The notes: generated from the sequence alone by a model not told the origin. Shown: positions 20,546 to 32,738, counted from the stretch's first letter. The stretch is DNA of 43,226 bases from Nemertoderma westbladi (GCA_032718475.1 JAUCBJ010005362.1:1-43226); one strand, 5' to 3'. Program-made: numbers and translations.

Positions 20546-21014
20546 ACAAACAAGTATTACATAAATATTGTAATATTTGTGTATATTTGAGACACTCTCA
20601 CATTCTATTGATTTGGACTTTTCTAAAAGTATATAATTCGAAGTATGTAAAATTGTAGTGTTTACATGTTTCTCAATCTCTATCATGTCATCAGTAATAA
20701 TTGTCTAACATAACCAGTATCAGAGATACGAATAAAATGATACTCTCATGTTTCTATATTCAGCTAAGTGAGTTCATTTGGTAAATTTTGACTATTCATA
20801 TGGAAAACATTAAGAAAAAGTAGAATTATTGTCATTTGATTGTTTGATTCCCTGGAAGGATGGGCAGTGTTTTCACTCACAGTCTCAGAGGAGGCATTGC
20901 CTGTTCTCAGGCCTGCCTCTCGGACATGTTTTGCCAGTCATTTTCCACACCAAGAATTAATTGGTGATTGGTAGAGGTGGCCATAGGAGAAACAGTTGTA
21001 TTTCATGGAGGTGT
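20546..21014. other. intergenic, no gene seen
   Basis: Unassigned sequence upstream (minus strand) of the RT remnant; short ORFs here have no domain. Confidence 0.4.
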
Positions 21015-21031
21015 GGGGGGGGGGGGGGGGG
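21015..21031 (+). repeat. poly-G run (17 G)
   Basis: Uninterrupted run of 17 G. Confidence 0.9.
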
Positions 21032-23937
21032 TGGCAAAAGAATTACTGGCAGACAATGTTGCTTCAACTGGTTGGGTTTGCCATACAACCCAATTCAATG
21101 GTGATCGTTTCTGTAACAGGACATGATCATCAACATCCATTTTCTGTCAGTGATCAGCTTAGCTTGGTGAGAACTGATCATCAAGCTATCTCCAATTATC
21201 AAGTCGTTTACAAAGGCAGTATGATTCAAATTTCCTTCTTATGGTGGAATACATAGTGTTGATTTGCAGTCTGCAGAATGCATTAGATAGGAATAAGCCG
21301 CAAGATGTTGTGTTCTTTCTGAACAGCGTCAGATAAATTAGGGTGGATAAATGTATGCTGGAACTCTGCTGATGAACCAAGGCTACAAATCTCACCTATA
21401 ACCTTACAACAATCTACCACTGATGAGAGTACAAATTCTGTGATACTTGGTAATTTTTGAGTAAAGGGGCTTTCTAAGCTGTCTAATACTGACAAAACTT
21501 AATGAGGCACATCTAAGGTGTTTCAGTAACTGATCAACTTCCCATTGATCACCACTGGGGGACTCTCCAGTTTTTCCAATAAAAGGTGCATTTAGAGGCA
21601 AGGTCTATACTGTAAATTTGGATGACCTATTTTAAATAATGGTCAATTTGGAGTTTTTCTTCAAAACTTTCGGGTGTTATATTTTCTACTTTTAAAATGC
21701 AAGTACAGAGCAGTTTCCCAGGAAGATGTAGACTGATGCAGTAATCTTTGAATGGTTAGAATGATCCCATTTTCCACAAAAAATGATGGAGGACCACTGT
21801 TAATTACTCGTTTATTACATTATAGTAGATTTCATTTGTTGCAGCTACATTCTGCACTTGTAGCAGTGCAGATAGTTGGTAGCAAAGTGAAAAGTGCACT
21901 GACAGCTGCATTGCATCTACCATATATGCCTGGCTGTTCTATTGTTAATCTGGTTAGGAAATACTGTGTTCAGATGTTACCTAGTACACAGTAGAACCTA
22001 TGTTGATTTGCTTATGATCTTGGTATATTGTCTAAGAGATATTGGAGGGAGCACAGAACTGCTTTCAGTGCTGACTGTTTTATGAATAGCACAAAGACTA
22101 AAAGACTGGCACCTTGCAAGGACAACGGATGTGAGAACAGGGATGCACTAGGAAAGTGTATTCCTAACTGTGAGAACTGGTGCCGCTATGTTGCTGTGTT
22201 TGCCGGCACAGTTATTTACAGTTATATATAATAGTGTATAAATAAAATGGTTTGTAAAATATAAATAATGGGGTTTGTAAAAACTATAAATAATGGGGTT
22301 CGTGACAAATAGTTTATCATGATAATCAATCAATCCATTGTATGATCCTTCACAGAAGCAACAGGTATAAGGAAGTTTCATATTCATGATTTATAACTTG
22401 AATTATAGGATACTCAAACTCTTTATGAACTGTAATAAATAGCTGGAGGAAGAATGACAATCTCAGGAAAATGCGTCCATCACATTATGTTAACTGCAGG
22501 GAGCCCAGGTACAATAGTAATAAATCTTCATTTTTCTCAGCATCTATATATAATATGATGGAAACAGCAATACAATATTATGCAGGCACTCATACATAGT
22601 GTAGGATTTTTGTGGTGAGTTGTTTAATGAGTTAACGAGATACACGTAGTTAGAAACATCATGTTATGTAATTCGTATTTTTTTAAAGGAGTAAATGTCA
22701 TCCCTTCATCCTAAAATTTGCTAAAACCAGTTTTTCATTACAAGTGTAATAACTAACATATATTAAAAATTATATATTATTAATAAAATGTCCATACCAG
22801 AAATAATTAATATTATTGTTGATGAAACATTGTTGATACAACCTCGAGGAACCTATTGAACCTGTCATGAAACTTTTCAAAATTATTACATATTTCAAGT
22901 ATAAATAACAATAGTACCATGTAACAAGTATAACAGTGGCGATATATGCCTAATTCGGTCCAATGATGGGACAGGTCGATAGCTAAATTGTGCTGAAATT
23001 TATATAGATTTTAATGAGAGATTATTAGTTTAAGATAATTTTCTTTTCTTTTATTTATTACTATCGATGACCGATATATGGATGACATTATGGTTGATAT
23101 TTTAATTTGTACAATTATAATTAAACATGCCACCTAGTTTTGGTAGTTTTTCCTGGTCAGTGATTCCATATCCGCGGTATAATTATCTAGGGTGTTCTGT
23201 CGGTCTATTTATGTCCATCAAGTGTCCATCCAATTATAATATATGGCTCCTACTAAACTCCCAAATGAACCCAACAATCCTAAAGAATTCAAAAGAACCC
23301 CAAAAAAACACCCAATAGAACTAACCAACCCAGAACAATCCAAAAACATCCAATAAAACGCAAAATAACCTAACCTAACTTATACATTTGTTATGACCAT
23401 TCGATCTACTGTCAAATATTGTCCTTTCTTGCAGATATTCTCCCGTTTGTTCTTGAAACTATTCTTAGAATTACTTAATGGCTGATCCTAACCTGATTAA
23501 TAGAAAACTGACATGCTGAGTTCCATAATTGCTAAGTCAATCAGAAATATTAAAACACACATTAGTGAAAGGCTACCAATAACTACAGTACGAAATGCAG
23601 GCTGATGACTATATGAATGTAGGCCTATTAGCTTTACCAACTGGCAGGGCTGCTTTTACGCATATGGTTATTTCTGTACGCTGAAGCGAGGCCTAGGGAC
23701 CCCAAAAATTTGAAAGTAAACGATGAGTGTATGAGTGGGCGGGCTGAAAAACTCAAAATTGGAATATGAAATCGGCGGGGTATGGAATCATGGCCAAATC
23801 TATAAATAAAATATGCAAAATATTTTAAAATTTAAATATCATTAAGACCTGCCCCAGAGGAGCCGAAATTTTCAAGAAATTCTCATTTTTGGCATACGGG
23901 CAATAAAAAAAACAAAGTAGTTAATGTCAATAAAATA
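21032..23937. other. intergenic, possible unrecognised decayed gene at 21280-22230
   Basis: Between 21280 and 22230 the composition is more balanced and short ORFs lie on both strands. One is a plus-strand ORF at 22028-22231 with CKDNGCENRDALGKCIPNC; another is a minus-strand frame at 21404-21601. I cannot assign either to a family. 22240-23937 is AT-rich, with a ~28-bp repeat of AATAATGGGGTT-type words near 22260-22310 and nothing else recognised. Confidence 0.3.
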
Positions 23938-23969
23938 TTTTTTTTTTTTTGGGGGGGGGGGGGGGGGGG
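23938..23969 (+). repeat. T13-G19 homopolymer junction
   Basis: 13 T followed directly by 19 G. Confidence 0.9.
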
Positions 23970-24134
23970 TGGTAACTAAAAACATACAACCACATGGAAA
24001 TCCATTAATATCATTATCACCTGTCACTTAGAAACAGATAAAATCATTGGGATTTACCACAACAACAACAACAACATCCCAGTATACAGTACTTTTGGGA
24101 TTTACCACTTCAACACCAGTATATAGTAATTTAT

Positions 24135-26242
24135 GTCACCACATAGTCACGTTTTGATTCAATTGACTTCATTGATTTTCTAGGCTTTATTCGAGAGCGA
24201 ATTAGTCCATCACGACTCACTTGGACCAATCACAGATCTAGATACTTGTGACACTAATGCAACATGTCGTTCAACTGATTGAGTATGGCACGGTATTTTG
24301 AATTCAGTTAGATCAAGGTTGCAATCATCACACTTAATGTATGCTCTAATCTGATCAATGTCCCATTTGGCTATAATTGGAGGTTCAAATACATCGCTGG
24401 TTTGCCAGTTTATTAAGTCAATGTAGTCTCTTGCAGCAAGGTTAATTTCGGGAACTTCAAACTTTCTAACGGGATGTTGCACCTGGAGGGCAAATAATTA
24501 TCTGGATCGAGTTATTCTCCTGAATGCTAACTCCCAGAGAGATTGATTGCCGACTACCTGTTAACATAGCTAAAAGAAGGTTTTCTGAGTGAGCAAACTA
24601 CCTCTCCTAATGACCTGGTCCGTAGCATCTAATAGATGATGTGGAAGGTATCTTGAGCGCATTATAAGATCTACAAGGTTTCTTGGACCATCAATAGAAA
24701 GTAGCCTTGCCCTAATTTGAAACCAAGTTGGGGCATATACCTTAAGGACAAACTCAGCCAATGTTTCCAGCTTCTTCGTCGGACTATAAGTGCTCACATA
24801 TATATTCTTAGAATTCGATTTGTTGCAGTGGTCCACCTGGAGTGGTATAATGGACCTGGATTTTGAGATGCAAGATCATTACTGCACGAGCCAATATTGA
24901 TAACAAGGCACATACGATATAAATACTTTTGATCTGTGCTGAAATCATTCACAACATCATCAGGTATATGAAAATGGGTCATGTCTGTTATTTCTATTGC
25001 CTTAAAATGTATTATTGCTTTAAGCTCACAGGTAGCCATAGCTATACCGATAGGCCCACTAAAGGCATTTAGACTTTTAGTCACGCCATTTAGAACCCGA
25101 AGTAAGTGGCGTAATGGAAGCTCATTTATATCTAATGAACAAATTATGCACTGCAAAGGTCGACCTAAATGTTCCTCCATTAAACGAATCACCCCTCCAT
25201 TGCAACCAGTAGTGTTGACACTTGTACTGTCAGAGCCCATTGCCACCATTGACTCTGTTGAGCAGCCATTTGAAGACATGAAGACATTCAACAATCCCAT
25301 GTTCTACATTTCTTGCCTTGTTTGATTTGGAAGTGAAATGTCCTATATAAGAAGATCTCGGTTCCCCAATTATAACATAATGTTCTTCCTACTGTAGTGC
25401 TTTTCACCAAGTTTTGTTTGAATCTGTGTCTGATCTTTCCTTCCATCAAAGAAGACAGCCATAGGTGTATATTGACGATTCTCTCTCAGAGATGACCTGA
25501 CCTTTAACTGTTCCCTTCGAATTTTATTCTTATCAACCACTTTAATCTTGTCTTTATATGTTATAATTCCAGAGTCTTGAAGTGCTGCTGATATCAAAGC
25601 AGCAGCTGCCCTGTCAGATATTCCAAAGCGGTCACACTCTCTGGCAACAGAGGGTAGATGATCATGCATCTGCCTTGAACTTGAAACTTTACTCTGAAAA
25701 TCGACATTATTGCTATCTGAACTGCAGGATTCTGGTTCAGTACTGTTACCTGCATCAGAATCATCAACAACCTCAGCACAGGGGATTGGGATTGTAAATA
25801 ACTTTCGTTTTTCCTTCCGAATTAATGATGCTTCTTGTTGTCTAGTTGTAAGCTAATCATCACTTCCAATTGACATAGATCGAATCCCACATTGGTCAAA
25901 GAGAAATTGCCGCTCATTTATTGGAACCTTGTTTTCCAACTGACAGCTGCATGAGGTAGATGGTATATCACATTTGCAGCTAGCAATATCAAATAGTTGA
26001 TTGGATTTGCTTATGAATGTATCTATCTTGAGTTTATATGAATTACAGTTCCTTCTGTCCCTTAAATGGTTTCAATATATTGCGATGCTTTCCCTGGTAA
26101 TCAATGATCTTATGTCTTACGTCATTGTCTTATGTCTAATAGTAGGAATGGATGCTGACTTCCAAATGTTCTGCAGGTCCGTAGCAACAATATTGGATAC
26201 ATCTTGGATATTAGGTTCCTTAGTTTTGGGGTTATCCTTCAT
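24135..26242 (-). pseudogene. decayed gene of an unnamed, probably transposon-related protein family
   Basis: A long protein can be followed on the minus strand across at least six frame changes or stops, starting at an ATG at 26240-26242. Landmarks in order: VATDLQNIWKSASIPTIRHK; FDIASCKCDIPSTSCSCQ (Cys-rich, zinc-binding-like); an in-frame TAG near 25855; DRFGISDRAAAALISAALQD (25690-25580); VIIGEPRSSYIGHFT; GSDSTSVNTTGCNGGVIRL; HLGRPLQCIICSLDINELPL; LSTDQKYLY-like DFSTDQKYLYRMCLVINIGS; RWTTATNRILRIYV; FVLKVYAPTWF; VRKFEVPEINLAARDYIDLI; CHTQSVERHVALVSQVSRSV; RDGLIRSRIK at the end. I recall similar multi-copy proteins from other invertebrates, but I know of no accepted name or activity. The GSDST and CSLDINELP segments could hold catalytic acids; that is a guess. 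Coding signal is strong, though the gene is dead. Confidence 0.65.
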
Positions 26243-26830
26243 TATGAGATGAATGTAGTGATAGTAATGAGAGGAAAAATACCTTATAGAACATTTCATG
26301 AACTGTGAAGGAGATTTTAGAGTGACTGTGTTGAAACAGTTTAGAGATGGTCGTGATAGGCTATCATATGAAGCTGTATTAATTTATAAATTTAGACCGA
26401 GCTTTAATAAAATGTTACCAGCGATATAAGAACTCTTCATAGATAGGTTGTAATAATATCCTTTCTTTCCTCCGCAATAATACCAGTACGTTTATTAATT
26501 TTCCGGTGTAACTTTATTACAGTATATCTTTGTAATTATTATCGGGATAACTAGGTCGCATCAGATTTGAATTCTAACCACCAGTATTTATGCATTGTTT
26601 AAAATTCAGTATTTACATTATCTTTATTATTTCACAGTCTCTGTAGATGACCGTAAGGTCAAGATGTCATTAGACTTATTAATTTATTATCAGTATTTTT
26701 CCTATTTAATTAAATTTAAATAAATTAATTTTAAATAAAAACTTCTTCATTCATATTTACTATACCGGGAAGATAGACCCCAAGTTTCACCTTATGATAA
26801 AAGTAAAACTATATAATTTTAAAGTCAAGT
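26243..26830. other. intergenic, no gene seen
   Basis: AT-rich sequence up to the LINE insertion site; no feature recognised. Confidence 0.5.
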
Positions 26831-26842
26831 TATAAGTATATT
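26831..26842 (+). repeat. target-site duplication, left copy
   Basis: TATAAGTATATT, repeated exactly at 29018-29029 on the other side of the LINE. Confidence 0.75.
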
Positions 26843-29011
26843 GGTTCAGACCACAGAATTGTGACTGCAGAGATAAGACTCAGTTTGAGAGCCAGCAAAC
26901 CCAGGACAAGCAAGCAAATCAAATATGACTGGGAGAAACTCAGAACTGACAATGCTGTAAAGGATGCTTATGCAGTAGAAGTTCAAAACCGCTTTGAAGC
27001 ACTTCAGTCAATGGATGAAGACCAATCCACCAATTCAATATACCAGAATATAATAAAAGCCCACAAGGAATCAGCTAAGAGGCATATCCCACAGAAACCC
27101 AAACGAAAACAGTATGTGCCATGGCAAAACTCTGAGGTTACTTGTAAGAGAAAAGATCTTAAGATAGCCTACAAAGTTAAAACCGAACAACCAACAACCG
27201 AAAACATTAACAAGGTTAAGAAAGCTAAGGACGATCTTAAATTGGCCTACAACATCAGCCAGGAAAAGTACATATAGGATAAAACTGAAGCAATTACAAC
27301 TGCTCACATACAGCAACAATCAAGACGTACCTGGCAAACTGTAAATGAGGTATCTGGTCAGAAAAGTTGTGCAAAGGGGCGCCTCAAAGCCGATAGTCCT
27401 GAAGAACGTGTTGGGAAGTGGAAAAACTACTTCAGCAACTTGCTTGGGCAGCCACCAAACATCGAGGTCAGCCCTACAAGGAAAATATATGACAAGACAC
27501 TACCTATAGAAACAGGGGACTTCACACCTGCCGAACTCCAAAGATGCGTTAACAGTATGTCCAATAATAAAGCGAGTGGATTAGATGAAATCCCAGCGGA
27601 GGTATGGAAAACCGGAGTGCTAAACAGACCATTATTGAATGTTTGCAACCGGATGTTAAAAGGGGAAAAGCCACCACCAATTTGGACTAAAGGTCAACTA
27701 AAGCCTCTCCCAAAGAAAGGAGACCTCGGCATACCAACAAACTATCATGGGATCTGTCTGCTTGTGGTAGCTGCCAAAATATACAATAAAATGATTCTAT
27801 ATAGGATTAGGCCTCACATAGAGAAACTACTGCGTAAGAGCCAAAACGGATTTCGACTAAGTAGATCAACAATAGCCCAGATACTTGCACTACGGAGACT
27901 GATTGAAGGAATTAAGTCAAAGAATCTCCCCGCAGTCATGACTTTTGTGGACTTCAAGAAGGCATTTGACTCCATCCATAGAGGTAAAATGCTTGAAATC
28001 CTAAGAGGTTATGGAATACCAGATGTAATTATTGCTGGCATTGTATTGTTATATTGTGACACAGAAGCGCAGGTACTCTCACCAGATGGTGAAACTGAGT
28101 TTTTCTCAATCCTGGCTGGCGTACTGCAAGGTGACACATTAGCACCATTACTATTTGTAATTGTGCTGGATTATGCAATGAGGATGGCCACAAAGGGTGA
28201 AGATCTGGGATTCACACTTCAAGAATGCAGAAGTAGTAGATATCCGGCAACTACAGTCACAGACACTGACTTTGCGGATGACATCGCCCTGCTCTCTAAT
28301 ACGCTAGCAGATGCACAGCTTCTACTAAATAAAGTGGAGAGGGCTGCTAAGGAGGTTGGATTGCATATAAATGCTACAAAGACCGAATTCATGACATTTA
28401 ATGTTGATGGAAACTTGACAACCATTGATAATAATCAACTAAGGAAGGTCGATGACTTCCAGTACCTTGGATCATGGATAGAGAGTAGCAAAAAGGACAT
28501 AGAAGTTAGGAAAGCAAAGGCTTGGGCAGCTCTATCAAAAATGAATACCATCTGGAAATCAGATCTCTCCAGGCACCTGAAGACTAAGTTCTTTCGAGCC
28601 ACAGTGGAAAGTGTATTTTTATACGGGGGTGAGACCTGGACACTGACTAAATCACTTGAACAACGAATTGATGGTTGCTACACAAGACTACTAAGGGCAG
28701 CCCTAAACATCAGCTGGAGACAACACATGACAAATGCCAAGCTTTATGGTACAATACCACCTGTATCAACCACCCTCCGTGAACGCAGATTAACATTCAG
28801 TGGGCACTGCTGGCGAAGTAAAGACGAGGTCATACCAGATCTACTTTTCTGGCAACCAACTCATGGAAAGCGTAGTCGTGGACGACCGGCCATAACATAT
28901 ATAGATCAACTTGAAAGGGATACGAAGGGGAGAAATGAAATTGTGACAACTATGGAGAATCGGGAAGCCTGGAAGGATCTCATTTCCACTGTCCGAGTTC
29001 GCTCGACCTAG
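26843..29011 (+). pseudogene. LINE ORF2-like polyprotein (endonuclease tail, reverse transcriptase), one internal stop
   Basis: One continuous frame of ~722 codons, broken only by a TAG at 27275-27277. The last 523 codons (from 27440) hold the reverse transcriptase. Numbered from that Met: KASGLDEIPAEVWK (44-57), GQLKPLPKKGD (85-95), NYHGICLL (101-108, Arg of the usual NYRGI changed to His), VDFKKAFDSIH (170-180, catalytic Asp171), GVLQGDTLAPLLF (227-239), FADD (278-281, catalytic pair), DDFQYLGSWI (338-347), then a C-terminal region with RERRLTFSGHCWR (447-459) and LLFWQPTHGKRSRGRPA. It would copy its own RNA at the target site. All catalytic Asp are present, so apart from truncation and the one stop it looks recently inserted. 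The fragment at 8287-9075 is a diverged relative. Confidence 0.9.
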
Positions 29012-29017
29012 TAGTAG
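26843..29017 (+). mobile_element. 5'-truncated RTE-like LINE
   Basis: Bounded by the 12-bp direct repeat TATAAGTATATT. It begins inside the endonuclease C-terminus (GSDHRIVTAEIR) and ends six bases after the stop codon with TAG-TAG, i.e. a very short 3' UTR made of a 3-base repeat and no poly(A). 5' truncation, a short target-site duplication and a microsatellite-like tail fit target-primed insertion by RTE-type elements. Clade assignment is by motif style. Confidence 0.75.
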
Positions 29018-29029
29018 TATAAGTATATT
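29018..29029 (+). repeat. target-site duplication, right copy
   Basis: Second exact copy of TATAAGTATATT flanking the LINE. Confidence 0.75.
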
Positions 29030-30570
29030 AAATTTTTATTATTGGTGGAGGCCTACCTACCCTAATATAACTAAATAATAAACAAAATAAATGGAATACC
29101 CCAATTGTAAAGTCCAGTAGTATACCACCTACCGAATCCTAGTAACGAAATACCTTACTGTAGAATCCAGCAGTATATACGGGTTCGTACAGTATCTGCC
29201 AAGAAATCCCAGTCCAAAGTGTGTCTAAATAAACAGATACCAAGCACACAAACGATTACTGGCGAGGAACCGAGCCTGATGACTCTTCTAATACTTGGGC
29301 GAATCAATTGCCCGGGCTAACTAGACAAGCAGGATGCCTGGCCTCTAACCGGTGAGGTAGATGTACAGTCTACAGATACAGACCAAACTCATGGGAAAAC
29401 AATCCCCGCGTAGCGAATCCTAACTACCACTAATGGACCAAATACTGTAAACTTGCTGCGGTGTGATTTATATGGGTATAATACGAGCTAGCGGGTCAAC
29501 TGACACTAGCGTAAGAAACAATACTGCCGACAGAAACAGCAGTCAAAGGGGTGCCTGAGAATAAAACAATACTTCTACAAACTATCTTTAAGCGCGCGTG
29601 TGTGTGTGTGTGTGTTACGATAAAACAATTTTGGTGTACCGCTGTTATACTAGGTTTTGGAGATTTTAACAAAATAACAATACCGGGCGCTACCTACTTG
29701 AATAAGCTAGTCTGGCAATTACGGTGTTAGTAACTACGCCCGTGATCGGCACTGATACCAGATTCTTATTGTGAGATAAGGAAATAGGGTGTTAATTTAC
29801 TACTGTACGTCTAGCTGATCTGGTATGTAATAGATTCTAGAATTTTGTTACCGCAGTGGTATGTAGTAAATACCTATCAGTACATGGTGAGGGCGCGGTA
29901 GAGTGTTAGTAAACCCCCCTTTAGCCAAAAATGCGTGCCGGTAGCAGAAAGCTACCCCCTTGCCTGAGCAATTACTTTGGACTCAGACAGATCAGTCAAA
30001 TCAGATCAGATAGTGCTAACCAGTACTGTACCGATAGTACGGCAAGTCACCAAATTATAGAGCATGCTGTTTGTACCTAGCGTACTTGCGCGTACTAACA
30101 AACAGCTTTGGCTCGCACCTGTAAGAGATACAGGTTGACCGAGGGGGTTTCTTTCTGAATCTGAGGTATTTGGTCCTAAATTTTACGGCATCCCAGGACG
30201 GCGTCACGCTTCCCCCTGATCTAAGGGCTTACGGCGGGCAAAGGCATTGAACAAAGTCTTACCTCCTCTGACATGGACGTTCTCAGGCAATCAGGTCATG
30301 CTTCCAAATGGGCGTGGGCGAAATAGTGCGGGTTCCCTTATGCGTCATGGACATCCCTTCCCCTTGCGTTGCTGTGGCCTAAAGGTTTAGGCAGCCATTC
30401 TCCGAAGCGTTTGGCTGTTTGTGATAGATACGCTAAAAACTACATGTTCAGAATTTGCAGTATATTTTAACGTAAAATGACTAAATGATTTATCAAACCT
30501 AAACTGAACTTCATAAATCAGAATAACAAAGTAACACTAATCGGATAAGAGATATGTGATAACATTTGTA
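29030..30570. other. ORF-free, LTR/leader-like sequence
   Basis: GC content is higher than neighbouring spacers, with a GT microsatellite at 29597-29615. There is no ORF. It lies downstream of a minus-strand promoter-like block (30.6-30.74 kb), and in style resembles the leader of the left gag-like unit. It could be a solo LTR or a leader whose body was lost. I could not find terminal repeats. Confidence 0.35.
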
Positions 30571-30574
30571 ATAT

Positions 30575-30740
30575 TAGTGATAACCGAAGGGCAAATGGCA
30601 CCTTATATAGGAAATCCTAAGCATGGAATCACACTAGAACATTCTACCACATTCCATGGGCTCACATTGTACCAATAAATCATTAAACGCCCTACGATTG
30701 GCCCACCTAATCTGTTAATGTGTTGTACGCACTCCATTGG
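30575..30740 (-). promoter_or_regulatory. putative minus-strand promoter
   Basis: TATATAA at 30603-30609 on the minus strand, with CCAAT boxes at 30697-30701 and 30736-30740 upstream. No gene follows on the minus strand before the LINE at 29.0 kb, so it probably belonged to an LTR. Confidence 0.4.
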
Positions 30741-30789
30741 CTTATCTAATTTGGTGAAACAGAAAATAAATTTCGCAAAATATAAATTT

Positions 30790-30870
30790 TACCGACCCAG
30801 ATTCAAACTCTTGACCTATCTCAAATGTAACCTGCGCACTAACCTACTGGACCACTGCGCCTGTAGCAAC
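30790..30870 (-). repeat. tRNA-like segment (SINE-head type)
   Basis: On the minus strand GCGCAGTGGTCCAGTAGGTT and AGTGCGC resemble a tRNA D-arm/A box. GAGTTTGAATCTGGG (complement of 30796-30810) resembles a T-arm/B box (GGTTCGAATCC). Spacing is tRNA-like, but the arms do not pair perfectly and the acceptor stem is not evident, so this is a tRNA-derived SINE head or tRNA pseudogene rather than a tRNA. Confidence 0.5.
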
Positions 30871-30924
30871 TCGTGCCAAATTATAATAAACATAGGTAAT
30901 ACACGAATTTATAACAAACTGTAA

Positions 30925-31560
30925 AATAAGGCAAATGCGTCGGATTTTAAAAGTTTTTTTTTTACATAGTACTAATTACAAATAGCTCTACCTAGTAGTG
31001 AAATAATTCCACACCAATGAAGGACAGTTATCAGGGAATTGTGGGAAGTATCAGGGAAGTAATGCACTAACTGGCTAAATTGAGCAAGGCCGACAAGTGT
31101 GGGAGTGTACCATAGTAATTAAAGAATGAAGTAGTAGTGCATACATAACCTTAGAGAGTAGAATAATATCACAATTTCAATATTGCCCGCCTGATTTTGG
31201 ACATTTTTTAAACTTTTAATTGACTAATTTAATATGTTTTATTTTTAAGTTTTTATTACAGCACTCACTTCTGCATGAATTTTGCGAATGTAATAGGCTA
31301 CCGGTAAATTATTTTGCCTGGTAATACTAACCAATGTTTGGCGTTCCCTGAACCTGAAATGTCTGCTAAACATGCTACATTGTAGGCTGGTGGCTGGGTA
31401 CGCCTACTGCAACTGACATAGGATGAAAAAATCGAACAGCAAGCAGTACAGCAGTGCAGTATATTGGGCCTAATGATTTATGCATTATGCTACAATTAAT
31501 TTAAACAAAGTGCATGAATCAGTTTAAAATTCCCACCAAATTTATCAAATTCATCTAAAT
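30925..31560. other. intergenic, no gene seen
   Basis: AT-rich and unassigned; one TACCGGTA near 31303. Confidence 0.45.
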
Positions 31561-32236
31561 TTATTAGGCACTGAGATAGATAGATTTAGATTTAGATAGA
31601 TTTATTTAGACATTATGTAAAAACAATAACAAATACACCAAACAATGTACCGGTATAACATATAGGATTACCCCTAAAGCTTTGCAGCTTATTTCCAAGA
31701 GGGTCCTTTATGTTACTTGGTTACAAATACAATATTACACTACGCTAACCTAAAACCAATATAAAACGTAATTACACTATGTACATGTACAACTTTACCG
31801 AGAGCGTGACAATGTCCGACTCAACGATAAAGATGTAATGTACAGAACAATTTATTATAAAACGTAATTACAGTATAAATAATTAATAAACTAATAACTT
31901 ACTGTTCTTAGTCCAGATTCAGAAAAGACATCTGGAGTTAGGTGGTGCCTAGGTTTGTAGTCTTTAATAAATCGTACTACTTTATTCTGAGCTACTTGTA
32001 ATTTACATTTAAGCTGTTTGGTTAAGCCTTCATACCAAGAAGAGCATGCATAGTCCATGTGACACTGTATTAAAGAAGAGCAAAGAATTTCTCCTGATAA
32101 GCAGTTATCCAATGTGGCGCCTAAATATTTAACTTCCTTTTTATTTTCAATCTTATGTCCATTACAAGTGACTTCAAACTTAGTTACCTTCTTTACCTTT
32201 ATTTTGGAACCAAACAAAATACTTTCAGTCTTGCCG
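31561..32236 (-). pseudogene. LINE 3' end: RT C-terminal region and 3' UTR
   Basis: Minus-strand codons from 32236 to the stop at 31891 read GKTESILFGSK, then KVTKFEVTCNGHKIENKKEV, KYLGATLDN, SLIQCHMDYACSSWYEGL and LQVAQNKVVRFIKD. This is the usual region after the palm of CR1/L2/Jockey-type RTs. The 3' UTR (31890-31561) includes GGACCCTCTTGGAAATAAGC and ends in AATAAATCTATCTAAATCTA-type repeats, typical of a LINE tail. The element is cut off at 32237/32238 (TA), where pogo-like element 2 starts, so the transposon landed inside it. The rest of the LINE is not found on the far side. Confidence 0.75.
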
Positions 32237-32239
32237 TAC

Positions 32240-32738
32240 CGTCAAGCGGGGTTACATTGATAGTTTTTTGCAGCTTAAGGACATTTTCTCTGGCTGTGTA
32301 AGCCCTATGATGCTGTTAATAGAAGTCAATAACAATACATGTTTGGGCTATACAAATACGTTATGTATGCAATTCCCAGATGCCGCATAGCGAAGTAATT
32401 TAGAATTGATTAGCTATCCAAGTTACCTCGGGATTTGGGGATACTTGGATATCTGGGGATACTAAATTTAAAACTTATCTTTACATTTAAAATTTATCCT
32501 AGGCTACAGTTGTATTGAGAGACATATTTTAATTCAATAATAAAAATTTTTGGATTGATATATAAGATATCTGATCATAATACAAAATAAAAAAGTATTG
32601 CAGAAATTAATGATTTTTATATAATTATCACATTCAAGTTATCCATACAGGATAACACTTTTCCAACCATCAACAAGTTATTAACTAACACAATGAAATA
32701 TCATTGCTATGTTTATAAACATTCTACCGTTATATCAT
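32240..32738. other. 3' non-coding region of pogo-like element 2
   Basis: AT-rich; contains subterminal words CCAAGTTACC and repeated GGGGATAC (near 32418-32462), echoing but not matching the motifs of element 1. Confidence 0.45.

Noticed and set aside
27427-28425. Minus-strand ORFs (68-73 aa) across the RTE-like LINE
   Set aside because: Antisense shadows of the reverse transcriptase frame.
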